Source of the DNA: Microbacterium sp. BH-3-3-3 | GTDB lineage: Bacteria > Actinomycetota > Actinomycetes > Actinomycetales > Microbacteriaceae | Direction: 5' to 3' | NCBI RefSeq assembly: GCF_001792815.1 | Contig: NZ_CP017674.1 | Location: 2,108,001 to 2,172,000, forward strand | DNA length: 64,000 nt | In this document: positions 34,760 through 43,655 of the stretch, one piece after another | Position numbering within the stretch: position 1 is the first letter of the stretch | How the letters are laid out: each line of letters starts with the position of its first letter | The notes under the pieces: model-generated | Database searches by the model: none | What the model saw: only the letters and a program-made list of their open reading frames with translations | What the model was told of the DNA's origin: nothing | Program-made: the position numbers and the translations under genes

Positions 34760-35353
34760 TCAGGCCGGATCGATCCGCAGCACCGTCGGCGTCTCTCCGA
34801 CCGAGAGGTCGTCGACGACGCGGAGCGTGCGCGCGATGTCGTCGACCGCGCCGATGACGGTGCCGAACCGCTCGCGGTCGGCGCACACCGCCGTCACCGT
34901 GACGAAGTGCGAGCCCGTGTCCCACGTGTAGGTCGCGAACGGGGGAGTCGTCGGATCGGTCGGCAGCGGCATCGCGAGCTTCTCGCCGACGCCGAGGTGC
35001 GGATTGCGGAACGACTCGGTGTCGTCGTACTCCATCGGCATCATCGCGCGCGCGGTGCGCAGCTGCGCGGTGGCCTCTTGCAGCTGTGCCATCACGACGA
35101 GCAGCTCGGGCGCGCTCTTCCACACCCACACCAGAACGCGGCCACCGGCGCGACGCATGAGTAGCGGAGCGGCTTGACTCAGCATCCAGGCGAAGGCGCC
35201 GCCGCCGGGGCGGGGGACGGTGCCGGTCGTGCGGGCGGCCTGCCCGAGCAGCATGCCGATGGCGGCCTTGCGGTGTCGTCGGCCGCGCAGGCCCAGCGAA
35301 CCGGTCACGGGCACCCAGAGGTCGGCGGCGGCGTCGGCCTGCAGTCGAGACAT
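34760..35353 (-). CDS. Hypothetical protein
   Basis: A 197-residue protein I do not recognise. The N-terminal half is basic and helical with a hydrophobic patch (RVLVWVWKSAPELLVVMAQLQ), and the C-terminal half is beta-rich (YTWDTGSHFVTVTAVCADRE, TVIGAVDDIARTLRVVDD). It could be peripheral to the membrane. No signal peptide is visible. It lies opposite to the hspR operon and the ABC exporter genes, alone. Confidence 0.68.
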   Translation of the reverse strand: MSRLQADAAADLWVPVTGSLGLRGRRHRKAAIGMLLGQAARTTGTVPRPGGGAFAWMLSQAAPLLMRRAGGRVLVWVWKSAPELLVVMAQLQEATAQLRTARAMMPMEYDDTESFRNPHLGVGEKLAMPLPTDPTTPPFATYTWDTGSHFVTVTAVCADRERFGTVIGAVDDIARTLRVVDDLSVGETPTVLRIDPA

Positions 35354-35480
35354 GGCTCCACCCTACGAGCCGCGACCGAACGGGCGCTGAGTTGCAGAAA
35401 AGGTTCCCCGGTGTCGGAGGTTGGTGCCAGGCTGGTCTTCGCGGTCACGGCGGCCGCGTCAGACCTGCTCCGGAGGTCCC

Positions 35481-37208
35481 ATGCTCGGCAAGATCCTCGT
35501 CCGCTACCTGTCCCGGTACCGCTGGCTCCTCATGGCGCTGCTGGTGTTCCAGTTCGTCGCGGCGATGGCATCCCTCTACCTGCCGCGCCTGAACGCCGAC
35601 ATCATCGATCGCGGCGTCGCCCAGGGCGACACGGGGTTCATCTGGTCGCAGGGCATGATCATGCTCGGCATCTCGCTCGGGCAGATCGTCGCCTCGGTCG
35701 TCGCGACCTACTTCGCCGCGCGCGCCGCCATGGCCGCGGGCCGCGACATCCGGCTCGATCTGTTCGAGAAGGTCAGCGGCTTCTCCGAGCGTGAGCTGTC
35801 GCAGTTCGGCGCCGGTTCCCTCATCACGCGCAACACGAACGACGTGCAGCAGGTGCAGATGCTCGCGATGATGGGCGCCACCATGCTCGTCAGCGCCCCG
35901 CTGCTCGCCCTCGGCGGCATCTTCATGGCGCTGCAGCAAGACGTCGGTCTCAGCTGGCTGCTCGGCGTCGCCGTGCCGATCCTGCTGGTCGCGGTCGCCC
36001 TCATCATCGCCCGCATGGTGCCGCTGTTCCGCAGCTACCAGTCCAAGCTCGATGCCGTGAACCGGGTGATGCGCGAACAGCTGACCGGGGTGCGCGTGGT
36101 GCGCGCCTTCGTGCGGGAGCGCATCGAAGAAGAGCGCTTCCGCGAGGCGAACACCGACATCATGGACGTCGGTCGCAAGGTGGGCTCGCTCTTCGTGCTG
36201 CTGTTCCCGCTGGCGATGCTGGTGCTCAACGTCACCGTCGTCGGAGTCATCTGGTTCGGCGGCATCCAGGTCGACGCCGGCGGCGTGCAGATCGGTACCC
36301 TCTTCGCGTTCATGCAGTACGTGGCGCAGATCCTCATGGGCGTGCTCATGGCGAGCTTCATGACGGTGATGATCCCGCGCGCGGCCGTGTCGGCCGAACG
36401 CATCGGGGAGGTGCTCGACAGCCACTCGACGCTCGAGCGGCCAGCGAACCCGGTGAGCGTCTTCCCCTCGGTCGGAACGGTCGAGTTCGACGACGTCGCC
36501 TTCGCGTACCCGGGAGCCGAGTCGCCCGTGGTGTCGGGCGTCACGTTCGCGGCCCATCCCGGCGAGACCGTGGCGATCGTCGGATCGACGGGGGCGGGAA
36601 AGACGACCCTCGTCTCCCTGCTCCCGCGCCTGTTCGACGTGACCGCGGGGGCCGTCCGCGTCGGCGGTGTCGACGTGCGCGAGGCCGACCTCGACCTGCT
36701 GTGGAAGAGCATCGGCCTGGTGCCGCAGCGGCCGTTCCTGTTCAGCGGCACGGTGGCGTCCAACCTGCGTTTCGGTCGCGAAGACGCCACCGACGACGAA
36801 CTGTGGCACGCGCTCGAGATCGCCCAGGGTCGCGACTTCGTCGAGGCGATGGAGGGCGGCCTCGACGGCAAGATCGCCCAGGGCGGCACCAACGTCTCGG
36901 GCGGGCAGCGCCAGCGCCTCGCCATCGCCCGAGCGATCGTGCACCGGCCGGCGGTGCTCGTCTTCGACGACTCGTTCTCGGCCCTCGACCTCAGCACCGA
37001 CGCCCGATTGCGGCAGGCGTTGTGGCAAGAGCTCCCCGAGGTGACGAAGATCGTCGTCGCGCAGCGCGTCTCGACCATCACCGGTGCCGACCGGATCGTC
37101 GTGCTCGAAGACGGACGCATGGCCGGCCTCGGCACGCACGACGAGCTGCTGCATTCCAGCACCACCTATCGCGAGATCGTCGAGTCGCAGCTGGGGGTCG
37201 AAGCATGA
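35481..37208 (+). CDS. ABC exporter half-transporter with degenerate ATP site (heterodimer subunit A)
   Basis: A 575-residue fused membrane/ATPase protein. Six TM helices occupy residues about 15-310. The NBD has Walker A GSTGAGKTT, Q-loop VPQRPFLF, signature NVSGGQRQR and Walker B VLVFDDSFSALD, where the catalytic Glu is replaced by Asp. The H-loop segment reads VAQRVSTI, Gln instead of His. This pattern is typical of the degenerate half of heterodimeric multidrug/lipid exporters (TmrAB, BmrCD type). GGAGG before the ATG; the stop overlaps the partner gene (ATGA). Confidence 0.9.
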   Translation: MLGKILVRYLSRYRWLLMALLVFQFVAAMASLYLPRLNADIIDRGVAQGDTGFIWSQGMIMLGISLGQIVASVVATYFAARAAMAAGRDIRLDLFEKVSGFSERELSQFGAGSLITRNTNDVQQVQMLAMMGATMLVSAPLLALGGIFMALQQDVGLSWLLGVAVPILLVAVALIIARMVPLFRSYQSKLDAVNRVMREQLTGVRVVRAFVRERIEEERFREANTDIMDVGRKVGSLFVLLFPLAMLVLNVTVVGVIWFGGIQVDAGGVQIGTLFAFMQYVAQILMGVLMASFMTVMIPRAAVSAERIGEVLDSHSTLERPANPVSVFPSVGTVEFDDVAFAYPGAESPVVSGVTFAAHPGETVAIVGSTGAGKTTLVSLLPRLFDVTAGAVRVGGVDVREADLDLLWKSIGLVPQRPFLFSGTVASNLRFGREDATDDELWHALEIAQGRDFVEAMEGGLDGKIAQGGTNVSGGQRQRLAIARAIVHRPAVLVFDDSFSALDLSTDARLRQALWQELPEVTKIVVAQRVSTITGADRIVVLEDGRMAGLGTHDELLHSSTTYREIVESQLGVEA

Positions 37209-39382
37209 GCACCCCCGACACCCGCACCGAAGAAGAGCGCGCCGAACTCGAGCTCGCCGAACAGGCCCGTCTGAACTCGGGCGACTGGGACAGCGTCGCG
37301 CCGGGCAAGGCCTCGGACTTCGGCTCGAGCTTCCGCCGGCTGATCGGACTCCTGCGACCCCACGCCGGGGCCTTCGGGCTCGTCTCGGTGCTCGGGGCCC
37401 TCGGCGTCGTGCTGGCGGTGCTGGCCCCGCGCGTCCTCGGCAACGCCACGAACATCATCTTCGAGGGCGTGGTCTCGCGCGGGCTCGCCGAGCAGTTCCC
37501 GGCCGGCACCCAGAAAGACGCCGTCGTCGACGCCCTGCGCTCCGCCGGGCAGGGCGACATCGCCAACATCGTCGGCGCGATGGACAACTTCCAGGTCGGC
37601 GCGGGCGTCGACTTCGATGCGCTGCGCATCGTGGTCGTGACGGTGCTGGCCATCTACGTCGGCTCGTCGTTGCTGTCGTGGATCCAGGGCTACGTCATCA
37701 ACATCATCATGGTGCGCACGATGTGGCGCCTGCGTGAAGACGTCGAGGCCAAGGTCAACCGGCTCCCCCTGTCGTACTTCGATAAGGTGCAGCGCGGTGA
37801 GCTCATCTCGCGGGTCACGAACGACATCGACAACATCACGCAGACGATGCAGCAGTCGCTCTCGAGCGCCCTCACCTCCGTGCTCACGGTCGTGGGCGTG
37901 CTCATCATGATGTTCACCATCTCGTGGCAGCTGGCCCTCGTCGCGCTCATCTCGCTCCCGCTCATGGCGGTCATCTTCGGGGTGATCGGCCCGAAGTCGC
38001 AGAAGGCCTTCGGCGAGCAGTGGAAGAAGGTGGGCCGTCTCAACGCCCGCGTCGAGGAGTCGTTCTCGGGTCACGCGCTGGTCAAGGTCTACGGCCGCGA
38101 GAAAGACGCCCGCGAGAAGTTCGAGGTCGAGAACGAGGAGCTCTACCAGGCCAGCTTCCGGGCCCAGTTCCTCTCCGGCATGATCATGCCGGGCATGATG
38201 TTCGTCGGAAACCTCACCTACGTCGGCATCGCGGTGCTCGGTGGGCTCATGGTGGCCGGCGGGCAGATCCGCCTGGGCGACGTGCAGGCGTTCATCCAGT
38301 ACTCGCAGCAGTTCACGCAGCCCCTGTCGCAGTTGGGTGGCATGGCCGCGGTCGTGCAGTCGGGTACGGCCTCGGCCGAGCGCGTCTTCGCCCTGCTCGA
38401 TGCCGACGAGCAAGACCCCGACGACCCCGACGCCCCGAGCCCGGGCGACGGACGCGGGGTCATCGAGTTCGAGAACGTCCGCTTCGCGTACTCGCCCGAT
38501 CGCCCGCTCATCCGAGACCTGTCGTTCCGGGTCGAGCCGGGTCAGACGGTCGCCATCGTCGGACCGACGGGGGCCGGCAAGACCACGTTGGTCAACCTGA
38601 TCATGCGGTTCTACGAGCTCGACGGCGGGCGCATCCTGCTCGACGGTCAGGACATCGCCGAATTGCGCCGCGACGACGTCCGCTCGCGCACCGGCATGGT
38701 GTTGCAAGACCCGTGGCTGTTCGCCGGGACGATCCGCGACAACATCCGCTACGGCCGCGAGACCGCCACCGACGACGAGATCCAGCAGGCCGCCGTCGCC
38801 ACCCGCGTCGACCAGTTCGTGCACTCGCTCCCCGAGGGGTACGACACCGTCCTCGACGAAGACGCCGCGAACGTCTCGGCGGGTGAGAAACAGCTCATCA
38901 CCATCGCGCGGGCGTTCGTCGCGCGTCCGTCGGTGCTCATCCTCGACGAGGCGACGTCGTCGGTCGACACGCGCACCGAGCTGCTGCTGCAGCAGGCCAT
39001 GGCCGCGCTGCGCGAAGGACGCACGTCGTTCGTGATCGCGCACCGCCTGTCGACGATCCGCGATGCCGATCTCATCCTGGTCATGGAGCACGGCGACATC
39101 GTCGAGCAGGGGACCCACGACGAGCTGATCGGCACCGAGGGGGCGTACTACCGCCTCTACCGTTCGCAGTTCGAGCAGGCCACCACCGACCTCGATGTCG
39201 CCGAGGCCGATGCCTCCCGCGCGACCGATCCCCGGCAGGCGCCGGCCACCGACGACGCCGTGGTGGTGTCGGCGATGGCGGCCGCGGCATCCGAGGTTGC
39301 CGCCCCCGCGGGGACCGACGGGCCGCCGCGCCCCGCGCACGGTGCTCCCACGCCCGACCCGCGGCTCGACGATCGGGGCTGA
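37205..39382 (+). CDS. ABC exporter half-transporter with intact ATP site (heterodimer subunit B)
   Basis: A 725-residue fused membrane/ATPase protein. An extra N-terminal segment of about 45 residues precedes six TM helices (with a long loop after the first). The NBD carries Walker A GPTGAGKTT, Q-loop LQDPWLFAG, an altered signature NVSAGEKQL, an intact Walker B VLILDEATSSVD and the H-loop His in VIAHRLSTI. The changed signature complements the degenerate Walker B/H-loop of the upstream subunit, since both contribute to the same non-catalytic site. A disordered Ala/Pro-rich tail of about 75 residues follows. The substrate is unknown (drug, lipid or peptide). Confidence 0.92.
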   Translation: MSTPDTRTEEERAELELAEQARLNSGDWDSVAPGKASDFGSSFRRLIGLLRPHAGAFGLVSVLGALGVVLAVLAPRVLGNATNIIFEGVVSRGLAEQFPAGTQKDAVVDALRSAGQGDIANIVGAMDNFQVGAGVDFDALRIVVVTVLAIYVGSSLLSWIQGYVINIIMVRTMWRLREDVEAKVNRLPLSYFDKVQRGELISRVTNDIDNITQTMQQSLSSALTSVLTVVGVLIMMFTISWQLALVALISLPLMAVIFGVIGPKSQKAFGEQWKKVGRLNARVEESFSGHALVKVYGREKDAREKFEVENEELYQASFRAQFLSGMIMPGMMFVGNLTYVGIAVLGGLMVAGGQIRLGDVQAFIQYSQQFTQPLSQLGGMAAVVQSGTASAERVFALLDADEQDPDDPDAPSPGDGRGVIEFENVRFAYSPDRPLIRDLSFRVEPGQTVAIVGPTGAGKTTLVNLIMRFYELDGGRILLDGQDIAELRRDDVRSRTGMVLQDPWLFAGTIRDNIRYGRETATDDEIQQAAVATRVDQFVHSLPEGYDTVLDEDAANVSAGEKQLITIARAFVARPSVLILDEATSSVDTRTELLLQQAMAALREGRTSFVIAHRLSTIRDADLILVMEHGDIVEQGTHDELIGTEGAYYRLYRSQFEQATTDLDVAEADASRATDPRQAPATDDAVVVSAMAAAASEVAAPAGTDGPPRPAHGAPTPDPRLDDRG

Positions 39383-39398
39383 CGCCACCCGCGCCCAT

Positions 39399-39429
39399 CC
39401 GCCCGCCCGGTGCCACGCCGGGCGGGCGG
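39399..39429 (+). terminator. GC-rich hairpin terminator after the ABC exporter operon
   Basis: CCGCCCGCCCGG and CCGGGCGGGCGG form a 12-bp stem with a 7-nt loop, 16 bp after the exporter stop. Confidence 0.8.
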
Positions 39430-39579
39430 TGCCGCGTCCGGCGCGCTTCGGGCGCCCACGCCCCCGTCCTCCACACCGGGAGACGGCTCCGGGTTCGCGA
39501 AAACCGCTCGGGTACAGTGGTGCGAGCGCATGAACCGCACCGTGCGACCCGTCCGCCGCATAGATAGGCCTCACCACCC

Positions 39580-40836
39580 GTGACCACTTCTGCGACGCCC
39601 GCCGACCATCCCGTATCCGACGACGTGCACGATCCCGCCGTCTCGCGCGAGACTCCCACCCCGGCCGAACGTCCGCTCACGGTCCTCATCGGCGCCGACA
39701 CGTTCCTGCCCCACGTCAACGGGGCCGCCCGCTTCGCCGAGCGCCTCGCCGCCGGTCTCGTCGCCCGCGGTCACGACGTGCACGTGGCCGCGCCCAGCAT
39801 CGGCCGTGGTCACGCGGGCACGGCGACCGAGGTGATCGAGGGGCAGCCGATGACGCTGCACCGTCTTCCGTCGTACCGCTTCCTTCCGCACGACTGGCTC
39901 ACGTTCGTGTGGCCCTGGCGCGCGAAGCACTACGCGCGACTTATGCTCGATGAGATCCGGCCCGACGTCGTGCACATCCAGTCGCACATCATCATCGGCC
40001 GAGGACTCGCCCGCGAGGCGCGCAAGCGCGGCATCCCGGTGATCGCCACCAACCACGTGATGCCCGAGAACATCCTCGACTTCACGACCCTGCCCGACTT
40101 CCTCGACCGCATCATGCTCAAGCTGGCCTGGGCCGATGCCAAGCGCACCTTCGTCATGACGCGCGCCGTCACGACGCCCACGCGTCGGGCCGCCGACTTC
40201 CTGCAGGCGACGATCGGCATCGAGGGTGTCATCCCGATCTCCTGCGGTATCGACCGCTCGAACTACACGCCCGACCTCGAGCCGCGCGACGCGAACCGCA
40301 TCCTCTTCGTCGGACGCCTCACCACCGAGAAGGGCATCGACGTCATCCTGCGCGCGATGACCAAGATCGACCCCGCCCTCGACGTGACCTTCGACATCGT
40401 CGGTGGCGGCGACCAGCGCCGCAACCTCGAGCAGCTCGCCGAGCAGCTCGGTCTCGCGCACCGCGTGACCTTCCACGGCCACACGTCCGAAGAAGAGCTG
40501 CGCGCGCTCTACTCGCGCGCGTCGGTCTTCGCGATCGCCTCGATCGCGGAACTCCAGTCGATCGCGACGATGGAGGCCATGGCCTCCGGCCTGCCGATCG
40601 TCGCCGCCAATGCGGTCGCACTCCCGCACCTCGTGCACGACGGCGAGAACGGGTACCTGTTCGAGCCCGGAAACGCCGACGAGCTCGCGGCCCGGTTGAC
40701 CGACGTGCTCACCGCCGCTCCCGACGAGCGTCGGCGGATGCAGCAGGCGTCGCTCGACGGTGTGATCGTGCACGACATCGGCCGCACCCTCGACACCTTC
40801 GAGGCGCTGTACCGCGGACGACCGCTCCCGGAGTGA
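39580..40836 (+). CDS. GT4-family glycosyltransferase (first of a pair)
   Basis: A 418-residue GT-B fold enzyme. About 30 disordered residues precede the acceptor domain (VLIGADTFLPHVNGAARFAERLA). DVVHIQSHIIIGRGLAR lies mid-domain, and the donor domain has RILFVGRLTTEKGIDVILRA, FDIVGGGDQRRNLEQLA and the GT4 motif around ELQSIATMEAMASGLPIVA (the E-x7-E arrangement). Likely cytoplasmic-face synthesis of a glycolipid or cell-wall glycan. A second GT4 starts 5 bp after its stop. TAGATA upstream is a possible -10 box. Donor and acceptor cannot be assigned. Confidence 0.87.
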   Translation: MTTSATPADHPVSDDVHDPAVSRETPTPAERPLTVLIGADTFLPHVNGAARFAERLAAGLVARGHDVHVAAPSIGRGHAGTATEVIEGQPMTLHRLPSYRFLPHDWLTFVWPWRAKHYARLMLDEIRPDVVHIQSHIIIGRGLAREARKRGIPVIATNHVMPENILDFTTLPDFLDRIMLKLAWADAKRTFVMTRAVTTPTRRAADFLQATIGIEGVIPISCGIDRSNYTPDLEPRDANRILFVGRLTTEKGIDVILRAMTKIDPALDVTFDIVGGGDQRRNLEQLAEQLGLAHRVTFHGHTSEEELRALYSRASVFAIASIAELQSIATMEAMASGLPIVAANAVALPHLVHDGENGYLFEPGNADELAARLTDVLTAAPDERRRMQQASLDGVIVHDIGRTLDTFEALYRGRPLPE

Positions 40837-40840
40837 CCTC

Positions 40841-42064
40841 GTGCACGTCGTGATGTTCGCCGACCAGCACCTCGAGTCGCTGGGCGGCGCGCAGGTGTCG
40901 ATGCGGTTGCAGAAACGCTTCCTCGAGCGCGCGGGCCACGTCGTCACCGTCGTCGCTCCGCGCCTGCACCGCCCTGCGCCCGACGACATCGCCTACCTCG
41001 ACCTGCCCTCGATCCCCCTCACGCTCGATCGCGAGTACGCGCTCACCTGGCCCGGTGCCCGGACCGACCGGTTCGTGGACTCCGAGATGGGCGCGCGCCT
41101 GCCGGTCGACGTCGTGCACGTGCAGGCCGACTTCTGGGGCGCGTACATCGGGCACCGTTTCGCGGCGCGGCACGGCCTGCCCGTCGTGCACACGATGCAC
41201 AACCGCGTCGACGTGGGCATCGAGGCGACCGCCCCGTTCCCGGGCCTGGTGCTGCGCGCGCTGAACGCGTGGGCTCGACGCGCGCTGCCGCGACGGGTCG
41301 CCGCGCCGGTGGAGGTTCGCGATACCGCCCCGGCCGTCTGCGACGTCGACGGCTGGGCGTACCTTCGCCGTCTGGCCGCGGTGTCCCGCGCCGTGACCGC
41401 CCCCTCGGGTCACTTCGCGCGTCGTCTGGAACGGCACGGTGTCGCCGACGCGGTCGACGTGATCTGGAACGGCATCGACGACGACGCGCTCGACGCCGCC
41501 CTCGCGGCCGGACCCACCGAGCGTCGCCCGGGCCGTCCGCGCTTCGTCTGGCTCGGCCGCATGAGCCCCGAGAAGCGCCTGCTCCCCTTCCTCGAGGCGG
41601 TCGCCGAGTCGGGGATCGACGCCGAGGTCGAGATCATCGGCGGCGGCGGTCAGCTCCGCGCCGCGCAGCGGCTGATCGAGCGCCGGGCGCCGGTGGCATC
41701 CGCCACGTTCGCGGGACGCCTGTCGTACGCCGAGACCCTCCGCCGGCTCGCCGACGCCGACGCCGTGGTGCAGACGTCGATCGGCTTCGAGACGCAGGGC
41801 ATGACGGTCTTCGAGGCCGCCTCGCTCGGCACCCCCGCCGTCGTCAGCGACCCCGACATCGGCGCCGAGCTCGGCGCCGGGATCTGGACGGTTCCGGATG
41901 CCACGGTCGCGGCGCTCTCGCAGACCCTCCGCCGCGCGACCGCCGACATCGCCGCCGGGTCGCCGGTCACGCCCGACGCGAGCGTCGCGGAGCGGTTCCG
42001 CCAGTCGTCGCGCACGGCGGCGATGGTCGCCGTGTACGAGCGGGCGGTCGCCGCGGGGCGCTGA
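40841..42064 (+). CDS. GT4-family glycosyltransferase (second of a pair)
   Basis: A 407-residue GT-B glycosyltransferase starting at GTG. The acceptor domain opens VVMFADQHLESLGGAQVSM and includes DVVHVQADFWGAYIGH. The donor domain has FVWLGRMSPEKRLLPFLEA, VEIIGGGGQLRAAQRLI and the conserved FETQGMTVFEAASLGTPAV. It is in a tight operon with the preceding GT4, so the two probably add successive sugars to the same acceptor, a common arrangement for glycoglycerolipid or mannoside synthesis. This is inference. Confidence 0.87.
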   Translation: MHVVMFADQHLESLGGAQVSMRLQKRFLERAGHVVTVVAPRLHRPAPDDIAYLDLPSIPLTLDREYALTWPGARTDRFVDSEMGARLPVDVVHVQADFWGAYIGHRFAARHGLPVVHTMHNRVDVGIEATAPFPGLVLRALNAWARRALPRRVAAPVEVRDTAPAVCDVDGWAYLRRLAAVSRAVTAPSGHFARRLERHGVADAVDVIWNGIDDDALDAALAAGPTERRPGRPRFVWLGRMSPEKRLLPFLEAVAESGIDAEVEIIGGGGQLRAAQRLIERRAPVASATFAGRLSYAETLRRLADADAVVQTSIGFETQGMTVFEAASLGTPAVVSDPDIGAELGAGIWTVPDATVAALSQTLRRATADIAAGSPVTPDASVAERFRQSSRTAAMVAVYERAVAAGR

Positions 42065-42128
42065 CCCGGCGGATCCCACGCCCGCCGAGCCTCGGCCGTG
42101 CCGGGGTGGCGTGTGCCGCGTCGTCGGG

Positions 42129-42386
42129 TCACTCCGTTCCCACGATGCGCAGCGGAGCGGTGGCCGTCGAGGCCGACGGCAGTGTGACGTGCATGCTCGG
42201 GCGTGCGGCTTCGACCGCGGGAGCGGCCTGGATCGTCTTCTCCCGCGAGCGGGTCGATCGGTGCGATGAGGGGGCGACGCGCGAGGGGTCGGTGGGGATG
42301 CGCCCGTACCCGTCGGTCCGCACGAGCCACACGGTGCCGACGATGCCGGCGAGCGAAAGGATGCCGAGGGCGATGAAATAAGCCAT
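42129..42386 (-). CDS. Small single-span membrane protein
   Basis: An 85-residue protein with one N-terminal membrane helix (MAYFIALGILSLAGIVGTVW) and a cytoplasmic or external tail of about 60 residues rich in Ser, Thr, Ala and Pro. No family is recognised. It is divergent from the GlxA-type regulator gene, sharing an 86-bp intergenic region. It may be that regulator's target. Confidence 0.62.
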   Translation of the reverse strand: MAYFIALGILSLAGIVGTVWLVRTDGYGRIPTDPSRVAPSSHRSTRSREKTIQAAPAVEAARPSMHVTLPSASTATAPLRIVGTE

Positions 42387-42422
42387 GGCAGAGACGCTAC
42401 GAGTAGAGGGAAAGTGTCACGA

Positions 42423-42459
42423 GTGGCATGATGGACGGTGTTCGTCATATTTCTGCCAC
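42423..42459. promoter_or_regulatory. Inverted repeat upstream of the GlxA-type regulator gene
   Basis: GTGGCA (42423-42428) and TGCCAC (42454-42459) lie 25 bp apart in the divergent promoter region between the small membrane protein and the AraC-type gene. A plausible but weak autoregulatory site. Confidence 0.35.
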
Positions 42460-42472
42460 ACCGGAGGTTCGT

Positions 42473-43486
42473 ATGCGCTCGGTCGCCGTCGTCATCCAGC
42501 CCGGCTTCGCCCCGTTCGAGTTCGGCCTCGCGTGCGAAGCTTTCGGCCTCGACCGCAGCGACGACGGCATCCCGAATTTCGACTTCCGCATCGTCGCGCC
42601 CGAACCCGGGGTCGTGCACTCGAACATCGGTTTCTCGGTGAACGTCGATCTCGGTCTCGAGGCGGCGTCCGACGTCGACATCCTGGTTCTCGCCCCCATC
42701 CCGCGGGATCAGTGGGGCACCGTCGACCCGCGCGTGGTCGAGGTGGTGCGCGCCGCCCATGCCCGTGGCGCCTGGTTGCTGAGCGTGTGCAGCGGGTCGT
42801 TCGTCATCGCCGCCGCCGGGGTGCTCGACGGAAAGCGTGCCACGACGCACTGGCGTTACGCCGATGTCATGGCGCGGATGTATCCGGAGATCGAGGTCGA
42901 CCCCGACGTGCTCTACGTGCAGTCGGGCAACATCGTCACGAGCGCCGGAACCGCCGCGGGACTCGACGCGTGCCTGCACCTGCTGCGCCAGGAGCTCGGT
43001 TCGGAGCTCGCCAACCGCATCGCGCGACGCATGGTCGTCGCGCCGCAGCGCGACGGAGGCCAGGCGCAGTTCATCGCCTCGCCGATCCCGATCGACTCGT
43101 CGCTCTCGCTCGCTCCGGTGACCGAGTGGATGCTGCAGAACCTGGATGCCGAGCTCTCGGTCGATCGACTCGCGGCACGCGCGCACATGTCCCCGCGCAC
43201 CTTCGCCCGCCGCTTCAAGGCGGATCTCGGCGCCACGCCCGCGGCCTGGCTCGCGCGCCAACGCCTGCTGCACGCGCAGCGGCTGCTCGAAGAGACCGAT
43301 CTGGGGCTGGACCGCATCGCCGCCGAGTGCGGCTTCGGTTCGGCGGCGGTGCTGCGCCAGAACTTCGCCCGAGCGATGGGACTCACCCCGACCGCCTACC
43401 GCGCGCGTTTCTCGTGCAACGCCGATGAGCGAGTCGCCTCCGCGACCGTATCGGCCCCGGCGGTGGCGGAACCGATTCCGGCCTGA
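42473..43486 (+). CDS. GlxA/FtrA-type transcriptional regulator (DJ-1/PfpI + AraC)
   Basis: A 337-residue regulator. Residues about 1-185 form a DJ-1/PfpI class I amidotransferase-like domain with the nucleophile-elbow Cys in [13 protein letters not shown]. The C-terminal 110 residues are an AraC HTH pair ([20 protein letters not shown] and [20 protein letters not shown]). GGAGG 5 nt before ATG 42473 decides the start over an upstream in-frame ATG at 42428. Such proteins commonly activate amine, arginine or glycine-betaine catabolism; the ligand is unknown here. Confidence 0.88.
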   Translation: MRSVAVVIQPGFAPFEFGLACEAFGLDRSDDGIPNFDFRIVAPEPGVVHSNIGFSVNVDLGLEAASDVDILVLAPIPRDQWGTVDPRVVEVVRAAHARGAWLLSVCSGSFVIAAAGVLDGKRATTHWRYADVMARMYPEIEVDPDVLYVQSGNIVTSAGTAAGLDACLHLLRQELGSELANRIARRMVVAPQRDGGQAQFIASPIPIDSSLSLAPVTEWMLQNLDAELSVDRLAARAHMSPRTFARRFKADLGATPAAWLARQRLLHAQRLLEETDLGLDRIAAECGFGSAAVLRQNFARAMGLTPTAYRARFSCNADERVASATVSAPAVAEPIPA

Positions 43487-43573
43487 GGGCCGCGCCGCGC
43501 CCGCTCGCACACCGCCACCGCTCCCGCGCTGCCCGCGCCCGCGTCCGCGCTACCGCCTGTGCCGCGGCATCCG

Positions 43574-43621
43574 TTGTTCTCTCGCCGGTGCACTGCTAAA
43601 CTTGAGTCCACGCAACTCAAG
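43574..43621 (+). promoter_or_regulatory. clpB promoter with perfect HAIR operator
   Basis: TTGTTC (43574-43579) and TAAACT (43597-43602), spaced 17 bp, precede clpB. CTTGAGT-CCACGCA-ACTCAAG (43601-43621) is an exact match to the HAIR consensus for HspR and covers the transcription start region. clpB should therefore belong to the same heat-shock regulon as the dnaK operon. Confidence 0.92.
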
Positions 43622-43655
43622 TTTTAGAGACGGCGAACAGATTTTGGGAGAACAC

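Noticed and set aside
42428..42472. Longer N-terminus for the GlxA-type regulator
   Set aside because: The GGAGG ribosome-binding site and the start of the conserved DJ-1 fold fit ATG 42473.
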